Source: Candidatus Obscuribacterales bacterium (lineage in GTDB: Bacteria > Cyanobacteriota > Vampirovibrionia > Obscuribacterales > Obscuribacteraceae). From it: 64,000 nt of DNA. The notes below the pieces were generated by a model that saw only the letters and a program-made list of their open reading frames with translations, had not been told where the DNA came from and made no database searches. This document shows, one piece after another, positions 38,279-46,533 of this stretch (position 1 is the first letter of the stretch; every line of letters starts with the position of its first letter). Location of the stretch: the NCBI GenBank assembly GCA_021732085.1, contig JAKFVQ010000020.1, positions 62,001 through 126,000 on the forward strand, in the 5' to 3' direction. The translations under genes and the position numbers were made by a program.

Positions 38279-38656
38279 ATGATGTCGAGGCCACAAACCC
38301 CGAGTAACTACAGACCGATGGCTGACTCTAATAAGCATGCAGCAGCGGTATGGCGCGATAAACTCGAAGCCCCACAAGCCGACCACCTATCCAAACTCTT
38401 GGAACGCGCTGGTCTTATCGGTAAAGAACAAATTTGTGATGCCGCAGAAATAGCCGAGTCTCTGAAGAAATCAATCGACCAGGTTTTGCTCACTTCGTTC
38501 TTGAATGAGAAACAAGCAGAGTTGTCTACAGCTGCTATGCGCTATGTCGAACGAGGATTGGTTACGGAAGCACTCGCTGCCGACGGTCTCATGGTCGCCA
38601 ATTTGAAGGGCATCTCCTTCGCAGAAGGTCTAAGATATTTCGGCTTCGGCTGGTAA
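38279..38656 (+). CDS. Small protein resembling GspE/MshE N-terminal module
   Basis: 125-aa soluble protein. The segment LLERAGLIGKEQICDAAEIAE (about 40-60) followed by a second helical repeat near 65-95 resembles the paired-helix N-terminal module of type II secretion/pilus ATPases (GspE/MshE N). No ATPase domain is attached. A related segment occurs in the DUF4388 protein at 16758-18668. Two adjacent ATGs (38279 and 38282) are possible starts, with GAGG upstream. Confidence 0.55.
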   Translation: MMSRPQTPSNYRPMADSNKHAAAVWRDKLEAPQADHLSKLLERAGLIGKEQICDAAEIAESLKKSIDQVLLTSFLNEKQAELSTAAMRYVERGLVTEALAADGLMVANLKGISFAEGLRYFGFGW

Positions 38657-38660
38657 GTAT

Positions 38661-38987
38661 TTAAAGGTGTTTGTTTCTGTCTGATTTAAGTTCGGAGACT
38701 ATTTGCGTGAGCTCTTCGCGAACGGCGTATCTTACAGCCGAAATGAGTTCGGACTTCGAATCCTCAGGTCCCTTCGCTTTAGTATTGTCGCTCGAAACAT
38801 GACTTTCGATCCATCCGCGAACGAGATCGCTCGCATGTATCTTTTGTTCAGCAGCCAAATCATAAATGGACTTTATAGTTTCAGGTTTCAATCTCAAGGA
38901 GAAGATCTCTTTCGCTGCGAGCGATTCTCTGGCAGACTCCTGTCCGCGCGCAAATCGCTTGTTTCGTTCTTCTTTTGAAATGCCCAT
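38661..38987 (-). CDS. Ribbon-helix-helix (CopG/MetJ-like) antitoxin candidate
   Basis: 108-aa protein. A ribbon-helix-helix DNA-binding core is visible at about 27-65: the strand IFSLRLKPE, then helices containing IYDLAAEQ and ASDLVRGWI. The C-terminal half is a charged helix. Its ATG overlaps by 1 nt the TAA of a decayed toxin-like gene immediately upstream, the usual order toxin then antitoxin in this type of pair. A role as antitoxin and autoregulator is inferred. Confidence 0.7.
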   Translation of the reverse strand: MGISKEERNKRFARGQESARESLAAKEIFSLRLKPETIKSIYDLAAEQKIHASDLVRGWIESHVSSDNTKAKGPEDSKSELISAVRYAVREELTQIVSELKSDRNKHL

Positions 38988-39246
38988 TATTCGTTCCTCA
39001 AAAATCTTCCTTTATACGGCTGCTGAGCTTTGTTTGCATGGATGACGGTAAAATCCCATTCGGAGTCTAGAGCAAAGTTAGTTCAAGTAAGTTGTTTATG
39101 GAGTCGTAGCCAACTACAATTTCTCTGCTGTTACCGCAGTGGTCTTCTCCGTCATCTTCTCTATACTGCGGGGTGTTCGCGAGTACTTGCTCAATCTGTT
39201 CCTCCGATATTTTGTGTTTTAGGGCCGATTCCTGGATTCTAAATGT
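38987..39246 (-). pseudogene. Decayed toxin gene upstream of the RHH antitoxin
   Basis: The minus strand from 39246 to 39067 reads 59 codons without a start codon: RIQESALKHKISEEQIEQVL near the beginning and EIVVGYDSINNLLEL near the end, then TAG. After a shift of one base in a TTT run near 39075, the frame continues as WDFTVIHANKAQQPYKGRF to TAA at 38987. Together this gives about 85 residues like the toxins found next to RHH antitoxins, with a KHGIS-like start and VIHA near the end. Lost start plus frameshift mark it as broken. Confidence 0.65.
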
Positions 39247-39295
39247 GCGAGCCCTCTTTCACCCTTCGTATTACGATTGTATACGGCTTTTGCAA

Positions 39296-40744
39296 TTAAG
39301 GCAGACGCCATTGCAATGTACTTATTGAGTCTGCCGGGAGTTCGACCTGGCACTCTTTGTTTTGCCAATCTAGCGTGACTGATTGTTTTGATGAGCTTGG
39401 ATTGGTCAGCACGAGCGCGTAGCTGTTGTCGGGATTCTGCGCGGCAATGTGCGAAATCTCGGTTGCTTTCGATGCACTGCTGAGAATAATCTTGGCGCCT
39501 GGTCGAATGAATTTGGAGAAGTGAACAGTTCCCCAGTATTGTCCGCTGTAGGTGATTGCCTGCGTTTTGGAATTGATCGTGATAGTGCCACCACATTTGA
39601 ACGGCCCTATATTCGGTCTACCAGCCTCATCCAAAGCCAAGTTCCAATCGGTAATAGAGCTACACCAATTTCTCAGAGCTTCGGTGAATTTCTTTCCCCA
39701 GCTCGCCCAGTTCGTTGCGTAGCCCTGTTCATCCACGTCCGGTCCGTCTTCCGTCCAGTGCATCCCGACATTAGGATAAGCTTTGTGCACTTTTGTCATC
39801 GCGCTGGGCTCCCCGGCGTATGGATGCCAGGCTACTCCGCTGGTGTGCTTCAGAACATCTGGATTCTCAAGCTCATTTAGAACTCTGCCCCACATGTTGT
39901 AGTTGTGATCCAGAATCCAGATTTTGGTATTGATCTTCTCATCCTTCAGCTTGGGTCCCAGGTTCCACGCAACAAAGTCCATTTCGATTTCCTGCGGCCA
40001 TACGCACGCAGGCATCCGTCCGTCTTGATCAGTATCCACTTCGTTGTTGACTGTTACTGCTTGAACTGGCACTCCGGCGGCTTCATAAGCCTTGAGAAAC
40101 TTAGCAATGTAATCAGCATACGCGCCCATGTATTTTCGCGGCATGTTTCCGCCGAGCATCGACTTATTCGACTTCATCCATCCAGGTGGGCTCCAGGGCG
40201 ATCCGAAAATGAATAACTCTGGATACGATTTACGAGCCGCTCTTAAAACTGGCAAGATATGCTCTTCGTCGTGACTGATTGAAAAACGCTTCAGTTCAGG
40301 GTCGGCTTCCCCGTCATCGAAGCTGTATGGCGAAACAGCATAGTCACTGGCCCCCACCGCTATTCGAACGGTGCTCATGCCCATCTTCGCTGGACTGAAT
40401 AATTCGTCAATCAGATTTTGCTTTGTCGGCTCCGGCAATCTATTAATGAGATAGCAAGACGAATCTGTTAGCGCCGCGCCGAACCCGAGAATAGTTTGTG
40501 CTTTATTTTTGTCATCCAGGGTGATTGTCAGGTTGTTTCGCTGCGTCGGATTGCTAGTCTTTTTCTCTTTTGCCCGCCACTCTATCGCGCTGCTTTTGCT
40601 GAGTTTTTTCTCTGTCGTAGTAGTCCATTGGTCGACACTCTGCTTATTTGCAGGCACTGTTGCAGCGGCGCAAATGTTCTGCCCAACAAGCAGAATTGCC
40701 AAAGATCCAGCGATGAGCAGCGGTTTGCAAGAAGCAATCTTCAT
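39296..40744 (-). CDS. Secreted GH30-family glycosidase
   Basis: 482-aa exported enzyme of glycoside hydrolase family 30 (glucosylceramidase-like). A signal peptide spans about 1-27. The TIM barrel carries the acid/base Glu in TVNNEVD (about 234) and the probable nucleophile Glu in HWTEDGPD (about 332). The start of the catalytic domain has ILGFGAALTDSS, and a C-terminal beta domain has SGQYWGTVHFSKFIRPGA. It would cleave beta-linked glucosides or related sugars outside the cytoplasm. ATG 40744 follows AGGA by 8 nt. Confidence 0.92.
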   Translation of the reverse strand: MKIASCKPLLIAGSLAILLVGQNICAAATVPANKQSVDQWTTTTEKKLSKSSAIEWRAKEKKTSNPTQRNNLTITLDDKNKAQTILGFGAALTDSSCYLINRLPEPTKQNLIDELFSPAKMGMSTVRIAVGASDYAVSPYSFDDGEADPELKRFSISHDEEHILPVLRAARKSYPELFIFGSPWSPPGWMKSNKSMLGGNMPRKYMGAYADYIAKFLKAYEAAGVPVQAVTVNNEVDTDQDGRMPACVWPQEIEMDFVAWNLGPKLKDEKINTKIWILDHNYNMWGRVLNELENPDVLKHTSGVAWHPYAGEPSAMTKVHKAYPNVGMHWTEDGPDVDEQGYATNWASWGKKFTEALRNWCSSITDWNLALDEAGRPNIGPFKCGGTITINSKTQAITYSGQYWGTVHFSKFIRPGAKIILSSASKATEISHIAAQNPDNSYALVLTNPSSSKQSVTLDWQNKECQVELPADSISTLQWRLP

Positions 40745-40820
40745 CTTTCGATTCCTTTATTGACCGAAAGATCTTATCACCGTAGCCACCGTGCTGGCTT
40801 CTTGGGGAACTTGTCTAGAA

Positions 40821-41876
40821 TTACTTGATTTGCCTTAGCATTGATTTTGCAAGTGTGAATTCGTCATACATGCGGTCGCCGTTTTGCGCGACCCAGTTGA
40901 ATTCGTTTTGGCTCTCAACTGTTTTGCCTGCGCAGAACAGTGCCATACCAATATAAGCGTGCGCTTCTGTTTGCTTTCCCAGGTCCTTGTCCGCTGATTT
41001 CAATAGTCCATCGGCGGAAGTTTTTTCTATAAGGAACGATGCTATCGAACTTGGCCAGTCTGAGCCGCTTGCTAATTTTTTTAACGTCTCTTTGCTGGAT
41101 TTTTCTGCTGCTGAATCTTTGGATAGCTTTGCAGCGAAGAGCTTTATGAAAAGCGCGTAGGGCGTTCCTTGATCGCTCAGACCTTTTAATTCCACGAACT
41201 TGTTTGCATCGCGAATTGCCGCGGCATATTTCTGCTGGCATAGAAAAAGAAGTGCTCGCTCCGAAAGTGCTTTTGTGAGCGTTGGATCCGCCTTAATTGC
41301 TTCTGCATAGTCGATTGCAGCCTGCGGAAATAAGCCCATTCGATGTTCCGTGTTCCCCTTATCTATATATGTTTGTGCCTTGGCAGCGCACTCGAGCGAT
41401 TTGTCGAAGTCTTTGATTGCTTCTTTGTATTTTTCAAAATTGAAGTAAATGTTTGCTCGACTTGCATACGCCTCGGCGTATCTGGGATCGATTACCGTGG
41501 CGCGATCAAGATCTCTCTTGGCTTGTGTGTAGTCTTTCTTGCTGATATAGGCAAGCGCCCTGTTGTAATATGCTTTCTTAGTTAGCGGAGCGATGTTCAG
41601 GCACTTGCTGTAATCCTTAATCGCTTTGTCTATCTCGCCGAGAGTCTGATAGGCAAGTCCACGATTGTAAAAGAGTTGTGCATCTCCCGGGGATCTGCGC
41701 AATGCGTTCTCGAAGAAAGGCATTGCATCGCGTGTTTTTCCTTGCTTACAGAGTTCTATAGCTCTAAGCGCGTCAGAGTTGTCGCCTGCTGCATTCGAAC
41801 TTGGAGTCGCAAATAGATTACAGTTTACGGAGAATACAATTATGCATGCGAACAAGCTTATTCGCCTTGACAGCAT
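40821..41876 (-). CDS. Exported TPR-repeat protein
   Basis: 351-aa protein with a signal peptide (about 1-24) and five to seven tetratricopeptide repeats over about 35-240, for example AQLFYNRGLAYQTLGEIDKA. TPRs bind other proteins; the partner is unknown. ATG 41876 is used because GAGAGGAG lies 9 nt upstream. The gap 41877-42254 after it (378 nt) holds no gene, only the promoter listed separately. Confidence 0.85.
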   Translation of the reverse strand: MLSRRISLFACIIVFSVNCNLFATPSSNAAGDNSDALRAIELCKQGKTRDAMPFFENALRRSPGDAQLFYNRGLAYQTLGEIDKAIKDYSKCLNIAPLTKKAYYNRALAYISKKDYTQAKRDLDRATVIDPRYAEAYASRANIYFNFEKYKEAIKDFDKSLECAAKAQTYIDKGNTEHRMGLFPQAAIDYAEAIKADPTLTKALSERALLFLCQQKYAAAIRDANKFVELKGLSDQGTPYALFIKLFAAKLSKDSAAEKSSKETLKKLASGSDWPSSIASFLIEKTSADGLLKSADKDLGKQTEAHAYIGMALFCAGKTVESQNEFNWVAQNGDRMYDEFTLAKSMLRQIK

Positions 41877-42195
41877 AATCAATTGCTCCTCTCCCTGCTT
41901 ACCCGTTTTATAACACAAATACGGAGCCGGATATACACGGTATTTGCGTATCTAGGCGGAGAGCCGGACTCCTCTCAGCTCGGCTGGGGCAGGATATGTT
42001 CAAAGAAAGAACATTAGCTTGGCGGTCTTCATTACAAGCCAAGACCACATTTTCTGCTAGCGCTGAGCTTGCGCAATTATTGCTAGTCTGCAGTCTCGTT
42101 TATGTGAAAAGCATTCCATCTCACTCGTTGTATTGATCAGTCCGGTTTAATTGTATTGGTGGATCTCTAACAGATAGGCACCGTATATGGCGGCG

Positions 42196-42224
42196 TTGAC
42201 GGATCGGATCGTGCTCGTCATAAT
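42196..42224 (+). promoter_or_regulatory. Strong sigma-70 promoter
   Basis: TTGACG (42196-42201) and CATAAT (42219-42224) are spaced by 17 nt. They match the consensus at 5 of 6 bases each. Transcription would start near 42231, about 24 nt before the TTG start of the secreted-protein gene. Confidence 0.68.
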
Positions 42225-42254
42225 TGTTGTCATCTCGACGGCATGGGATAAAAA

Positions 42255-43181
42255 TTGCACCGCTGTTTTGCTTTACTGCTACTTCTCCTCCTCGCTGCAA
42301 CCGGACCGGCCCTTGCAGATCCCGATGATCTTTCGGAGACCGAGGAGCGTTCGGCCAAGTTAGCATCGATGCCTGTGCATACATTGCTTTCGCCAGCCGG
42401 GAAGCAGTTGGCTACTAGCCTTGGTGTTCTGCCTCAGTTGCAGAAGCTAGCAGAACTCAGGGAGCACCGCGGCAAAAAGCAAGGAGAGATTAGCCACCTC
42501 AACGCATCTCTGCGCCTTGAATTGACCGAGACAATTCTGACGACCATGTTGCAATGCCAGCAAGTGATCGTGGAAATTGATTCTGAGATCTCGGAATCGA
42601 GCGAGTTCATCGCTGCGATGGGGTCACGCCGCGACCGTGCAATTCAGTACAATTCGCTTGCTTCACTCGTTGCCAATGGTATCGTATCCACAACCGGTAA
42701 CTATTTGCAGATGCCGCCCAACATGAGCCAGATTCCCGGAGACACCATGGAAGCTGGCGCATCAATGTTGAGTGGTTGCTTGGGCGCAATGGCGATGTAC
42801 CAGCAGAATGGGGAAAAGCTCTCCGCAGGTATTCGGCCTAACATGCTCGCGAAAGTGTTTAAACGCCCTAACAATGAATTGACTGAGTATCCGGATATTA
42901 TCTGGACTTATTTGAATACAGTGCCGCCTGGTTCAAATCAATCCAAAACGCGCCGGGAATTGTTGATCGATTCATGGGAAAAGCTTGGGCGGATCCCGTC
43001 GCCGAGCGAGCAAAAGGGGCGTGAGTATACTCGCATCTTATCGGGCACGATACCGCAAAAGAAAACAGTGACTATAAATATGCTTGAGGATCGATCAGCT
43101 ATGCTGGCTGATCTGCGGGCAATTGTCGGGCAAATATACAAGGACTTGCTGAATCTTATGTTAGTAGTGAGGGCAGTGTAA
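42255..43181 (+). CDS. Secreted helical protein, unknown
   Basis: 308-aa exported protein starting at TTG 42255; a signal peptide of Leu residues ends after ALA (about residue 21). The region 55-115 is probably a coiled coil, and a central segment near 140-180 is Gly/Met-rich. Function not recognised. Its TAA is followed at once by the ATG of the next gene with no gap, and a good promoter lies upstream, so the two genes form an operon. Confidence 0.75.
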   Translation: MHRCFALLLLLLLAATGPALADPDDLSETEERSAKLASMPVHTLLSPAGKQLATSLGVLPQLQKLAELREHRGKKQGEISHLNASLRLELTETILTTMLQCQQVIVEIDSEISESSEFIAAMGSRRDRAIQYNSLASLVANGIVSTTGNYLQMPPNMSQIPGDTMEAGASMLSGCLGAMAMYQQNGEKLSAGIRPNMLAKVFKRPNNELTEYPDIIWTYLNTVPPGSNQSKTRRELLIDSWEKLGRIPSPSEQKGREYTRILSGTIPQKKTVTINMLEDRSAMLADLRAIVGQIYKDLLNLMLVVRAV

Positions 43182-44051
43182 ATGGTTCTCTTTGGCTTTA
43201 GGAAGAGGGGGGCGGCGCTGCTATCGATCGCGCTAACTCTGACCGCCATGCTATCCCCAGCAACTACCAGTCCTGTATTAGCAAGAGCGAAGAAATCTGT
43301 TCGGACCGCAGACCAATTCAAGACTCAAAGCGGACTGACCAAGATTGGACCGCTTCACATGTCAGACGGCGTCGTACTTATGCAGGGGCCGGATGTGGTG
43401 ATCTTGAGCGACACGTCAGACCCGCTAAGTGAAGCGGAACTTGCCGGAGTCGTCATCAAATCTTCCGGCGCGGCAGATCAATCCGGACAAGGCTCTCAGG
43501 GGCAGGTGTTTTTTACAAAGGGAACCAGCCTCCCTGCATTGGATGATGGCTCTCAGATTGAACGTGTAACTCTGAAGGACGGCAGCGCGTTCGAGGGCCG
43601 AATTGTATACGCCAATTCAGCGGTCGTCGCTCTCAAAATGAAACGCGGTTCGAAGACGTTTGGAACTGAAAATGTAGTTGCTATCAACTCACCGCGCGCA
43701 TTCAACTTCCAAATAGGAAAGGATCCAGACCCGGCAGCCAATGGAGCGAATTTGACCGCATTCATTCCCACCACGCTGGGACCGGCTTCCTCTCATCTTG
43801 CCGATGAAAGTTCGCAGCTTAAATTAAGGTTGACGAAGCACAACATGATGACAAAGGGAGTAATGCTCGCTGCAACTGTTGCCGCTGTGGGCGCCTGCTT
43901 TGTGATACCGGCTGTGGTTGCTGTCAAAGTGCAACCGCCCCGCAACTCGAATAATAGTAGCAGTGGCGGCGGCGGTGGTGGCAGCTCCGGCGGCTCTTCT
44001 GGCGGAAGCTCCGGCGGCTCATCCAGCAGTTCTTCAAGTAGCGGCAATTAG
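43182..44051 (+). CDS. Secreted/membrane protein with Gly-Ser tail
   Basis: 289-aa protein whose ATG directly follows the preceding stop. A signal peptide covers about 1-34. Three short beta-rich repeats follow (SDGVVLMQGPDVVILSD, then an LKDGSAFEGRIV unit). A hydrophobic helix at about 225-248 precedes a C-terminal stretch made almost only of Gly and Ser. No known domain. It is probably anchored in the envelope and works with the preceding protein. Confidence 0.72.
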   Translation: MVLFGFRKRGAALLSIALTLTAMLSPATTSPVLARAKKSVRTADQFKTQSGLTKIGPLHMSDGVVLMQGPDVVILSDTSDPLSEAELAGVVIKSSGAADQSGQGSQGQVFFTKGTSLPALDDGSQIERVTLKDGSAFEGRIVYANSAVVALKMKRGSKTFGTENVVAINSPRAFNFQIGKDPDPAANGANLTAFIPTTLGPASSHLADESSQLKLRLTKHNMMTKGVMLAATVAAVGACFVIPAVVAVKVQPPRNSNNSSSGGGGGGSSGGSSGGSSGGSSSSSSSSGN

Positions 44052-44088
44052 CGCGGCTTGAGTTGCTTCGCTATACAGATCAATCTCA

Positions 44089-44109
44089 ATTCCAACAGAC
44101 AATTGGAAT
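44089..44109. terminator. Hairpin between convergent genes
   Basis: ATTCCAA (44089-44095) pairs perfectly with TTGGAAT (44103-44109) across a 7-nt loop. It sits between the converging genes ending at 44051 and 44154. There is no clear U-run, so the termination role rests on position. Confidence 0.38.
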
Positions 44110-44153
44110 AGATTCAGCGCAGATTAGACTAATAATTCGCGTTCTGGCGCTTT

Positions 44154-45116
44154 CTAGAATGGACCCAATCGCTGGCTCTTAAGAAACCATTGGGTTCGCA
44201 GATTCATGAAGTGAAGCTCGTCGGCCGTTGCGCCGGTCGCTTTTAGAAGCTCTGCACCTTTGCTTGATCTTTGAAATTGCGCGAATCTATCCACCGCGCT
44301 GTGAGTTCTATTCGAGAAAAACAATCCCTGCAAGCTGATCATATTTGGAGTAGCCGGCTTTGCCACTAACTCAAGAGCCTGGTTCATATCGAGATTCCCA
44401 ACTGCTACTTGCTTGTTCCTCATCGCAATTGCAAAGTTTGCGGGTGTTGAATCTAAATCACCCAAAATGGATCGCTGGACCTGGGTCTGTTCGAGTTGAC
44501 GCTTGAAATGCGGACTGTTTTTCAGATAACTTGAAAAACTCGCAGGCACATTGCTGTAATCCCATTCGCGTGCTGCTCCGAACAATCGCTTGTCCGTTTG
44601 AGCGGCAAAGTCTTCCAGTGATAGCCCCATCCGTTGTTGAACGACAACGTCCGGTTTGCGCAAAACGCTGACCGGAGTGTAATTGTTGAAAGTCATCAGC
44701 TCGCTAATGTTAGCGGCTTTCATTTCGACCTGGGCCTTCACGGGTGAGAGTGTTCGTTCAATGATAGGAACCGCTTCTCCCGAGCGCGTTTGAATAATGC
44801 CTGTTTTTATGTGACCGAAAGCCTGCAGCTCAGCCGGTTTCTCCGTGTATTTTATGGTGCCATTTGCCAGAATGTCTTTGAGTTCCGTTCGCGTCAGATT
44901 GGGAAGCTGATGCGCACCTGAGAGCACACTGGTTACCGCATTTTGTACTTCGCGAGAGCTAAGTGTTAATGTCTCTGCAGTTCCGGACCACGCCAAAGCC
45001 GACAGCTTCTCACCCGCTTTTAGCTCAGCGGATTCTGAGCCCATTCGGCCCAACGTCGAAAAGAAAAGTCTTGTAGCGGATTCCGCTGCTTTCACATTAA
45101 CCCTTTCAATAAGCAC
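44154..45116 (-). CDS. Hypothetical protein with lipid/protein-kinase-like motif
   Basis: 320-aa protein starting at GTG 45116, without signal peptide. The segment ILGDLDSTPANFAI (about 218-231) followed by VGNLDMNQAL (about 238-247) resembles the catalytic and metal-binding loops of PI3/4-kinase- or HipA-like enzymes (GDxDxxxxNF, then a D after a hydrophobic strand). The usual His in the loop is replaced by Thr, and the second motif has Asn-Leu-Asp. It may be a divergent or inactive kinase. The neighbours give no clue. Confidence 0.6.
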   Translation of the reverse strand: MLIERVNVKAAESATRLFFSTLGRMGSESAELKAGEKLSALAWSGTAETLTLSSREVQNAVTSVLSGAHQLPNLTRTELKDILANGTIKYTEKPAELQAFGHIKTGIIQTRSGEAVPIIERTLSPVKAQVEMKAANISELMTFNNYTPVSVLRKPDVVVQQRMGLSLEDFAAQTDKRLFGAAREWDYSNVPASFSSYLKNSPHFKRQLEQTQVQRSILGDLDSTPANFAIAMRNKQVAVGNLDMNQALELVAKPATPNMISLQGLFFSNRTHSAVDRFAQFQRSSKGAELLKATGATADELHFMNLRTQWFLKSQRLGPF

Positions 45117-45277
45117 CCAACCCTATCGTAGCGAGCTATCGCCTAAGCGCCATACGTATTTGTGCGCGAGCGCTACACAATTGTGCAGGTCGCTAACCTG
45201 CCTGAGGGTGTTTGGGCAATGCTGCGACTCACCTTTTATGCGACTTCATATCTAATGGAGAGGACTTGAAACAGCAA

Positions 45278-45300
45278 ATGCCGGCGGTTCGCGCCGGCAT
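45278..45300 (-). terminator. Strong hairpin, probable terminator
   Basis: ATGCCGGCG (45278-45286) pairs with CGCCGGCAT (45292-45300) over a 5-nt loop. On the minus strand it follows the gene ending at 45336 and is trailed by TTTGCTGTTTC, so it fits as that gene's terminator. Confidence 0.55.
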
Positions 45301-45335
45301 GCTTTTCATTTAACTTGTTAACTTGTTAGCTTGCA

Positions 45336-45803
45336 CTAGCTGTGGTGCACTTTCTGTTCGAGCACAACGTGTTGGTTTGAATAGTGGGCGAGAACTCCAC
45401 CCTTATGAACTCGTGCAACTTGTTGTACTGAGGCCGGTTGTGCGGTCTTGGGCCAGTAATAGTTCTGTACTTGGATTTCCGGAACTGCAGCTGGGGCGTT
45501 GAGAATTGGGTGGTAGTTTTGGTCGACAATCTTTTGCGGAGCTGGGATGTCATTCGAACCATTATTTGCACCGACGTAGATTAATGGGAAACCGGCTTCG
45601 AGTCCGGCTTCCGAGGCTGCCGAGTACGATGCTTCAGTCGATGCTGCCGATGTGGCTTCAGAACTGGCTTGTAGGCTGGCTTCAGTGCTAGCCGAGATCG
45701 ATGCTGCCGTGGGATCGCAATAAGCGGCTGGGATAATAACTAAGCCCGCGATCATAGCCAGAGCGGCGGAGCGGAAGAGATTGTTTGTAAGTTTCTTGTT
45801 CAT
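45336..45803 (-). CDS. Secreted Ser/Ala-repeat protein
   Basis: 155-aa exported protein. A signal peptide (about 1-29, ending AAYC) is followed by a Ser/Ala/Glu repeat region (about 32-68, units like STEAS) and a Gln/Val/Pro-rich C-terminal part. AGGAGG lies 8 nt before the ATG. The Cys at the signal end is not in a convincing lipobox. Function unknown; probably a surface or envelope component. Confidence 0.72.
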   Translation of the reverse strand: MNKKLTNNLFRSAALAMIAGLVIIPAAYCDPTAASISASTEASLQASSEATSAASTEASYSAASEAGLEAGFPLIYVGANNGSNDIPAPQKIVDQNYHPILNAPAAVPEIQVQNYYWPKTAQPASVQQVARVHKGGVLAHYSNQHVVLEQKVHHS

Positions 45804-45993
45804 TTCGGTGCCCTCCTGGGACCTGCTTCATGTTGTTACTGTATCGCTGAGGCGTAAGGGATTTGTGAGGGCTTGTGCACCCCTCCCTATTTAATATTTG
45901 GCCCCGGATTTCTTACGTGCTTTTAGCAAAGTTCATAAGAAGGTCCAACAATGCCCGCGTATTCTCGAACTTATGTTTGGGTGGAGGTGTGCA

Positions 45994-46482
45994 ATGCAGT
46001 GGAAGGATTTTGGTCTGAAAAAGCGCGAGCGAACAGTTCGATTGAGGGAATCGAATAGTTCGAACGCCGATCATGTATTAAAGGAAGCTTCTTTGGGAGG
46101 GCTTAAAGCGTATTCGTCTCTGAGTGATGCCATTGAGTTGACTGATAATTTGATTTGCGATTCTGAACATGTCGCGCAAATTCCCCGGTTCATTTCTGCG
46201 CGAATGGGAGCAGCTCATTTCCAACGATTCTCCGATGATGAACTCCGAGCAATTGCGTCGCACTCTGGCTCATCTGAGTCTGCGTGCTTTGATGCTAGTG
46301 CTGAACTAAAGCAACGGCAGGAAAGTCGGCAGTCTCAACTCAGGCGGCAGCGTCGATCGAAGCGGATTGCTGCCCTTGCAATATCTATATTGATCTGCTG
46401 TTCTGCAATCTGCGCTCTTAGTTCATCGAATCACTTGGCTAGAGTAACTGGCAGCCGGATTGATGATACCGACTGCCAGTAG
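45994..46482 (+). CDS. Small membrane-tethered hypothetical protein
   Basis: 162-aa protein. The ATG at 45994 is chosen because GGAGG lies 6 nt upstream; the frame is open from 45898. The N-terminal part is charged (KKRERTVRLRES), the middle is helical, and a single transmembrane helix lies near the C terminus (about 127-148). It is divergent from the Ser/Ala-repeat gene and convergent with purH. No motif recognised. Confidence 0.62.
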   Translation: MQWKDFGLKKRERTVRLRESNSSNADHVLKEASLGGLKAYSSLSDAIELTDNLICDSEHVAQIPRFISARMGAAHFQRFSDDELRAIASHSGSSESACFDASAELKQRQESRQSQLRRQRRSKRIAALAISILICCSAICALSSSNHLARVTGSRIDDTDCQ

Positions 46483-46504
46483 ATTGAGTACTTGTTGTAA
46501 TTCA

Positions 46505-46527
46505 GTTGCGATTTTGCTCATCGCAAC
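46505..46527. terminator. Hairpin at the end of the purine operon
   Basis: GTTGCGAT (46505-46512) pairs perfectly with ATCGCAAC (46520-46527) over a 7-nt loop. It lies between purH and the convergent gene and could end both transcripts, although it has no U-run. Confidence 0.45.
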
Positions 46528-46533
46528 GATGCC

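Noticed and set aside
39219..39596. Minus-strand ORF overlapping the end of the GH30 gene
   Set aside because: Out of frame with the GH30 gene, which has full catalytic motifs; no ribosome site.
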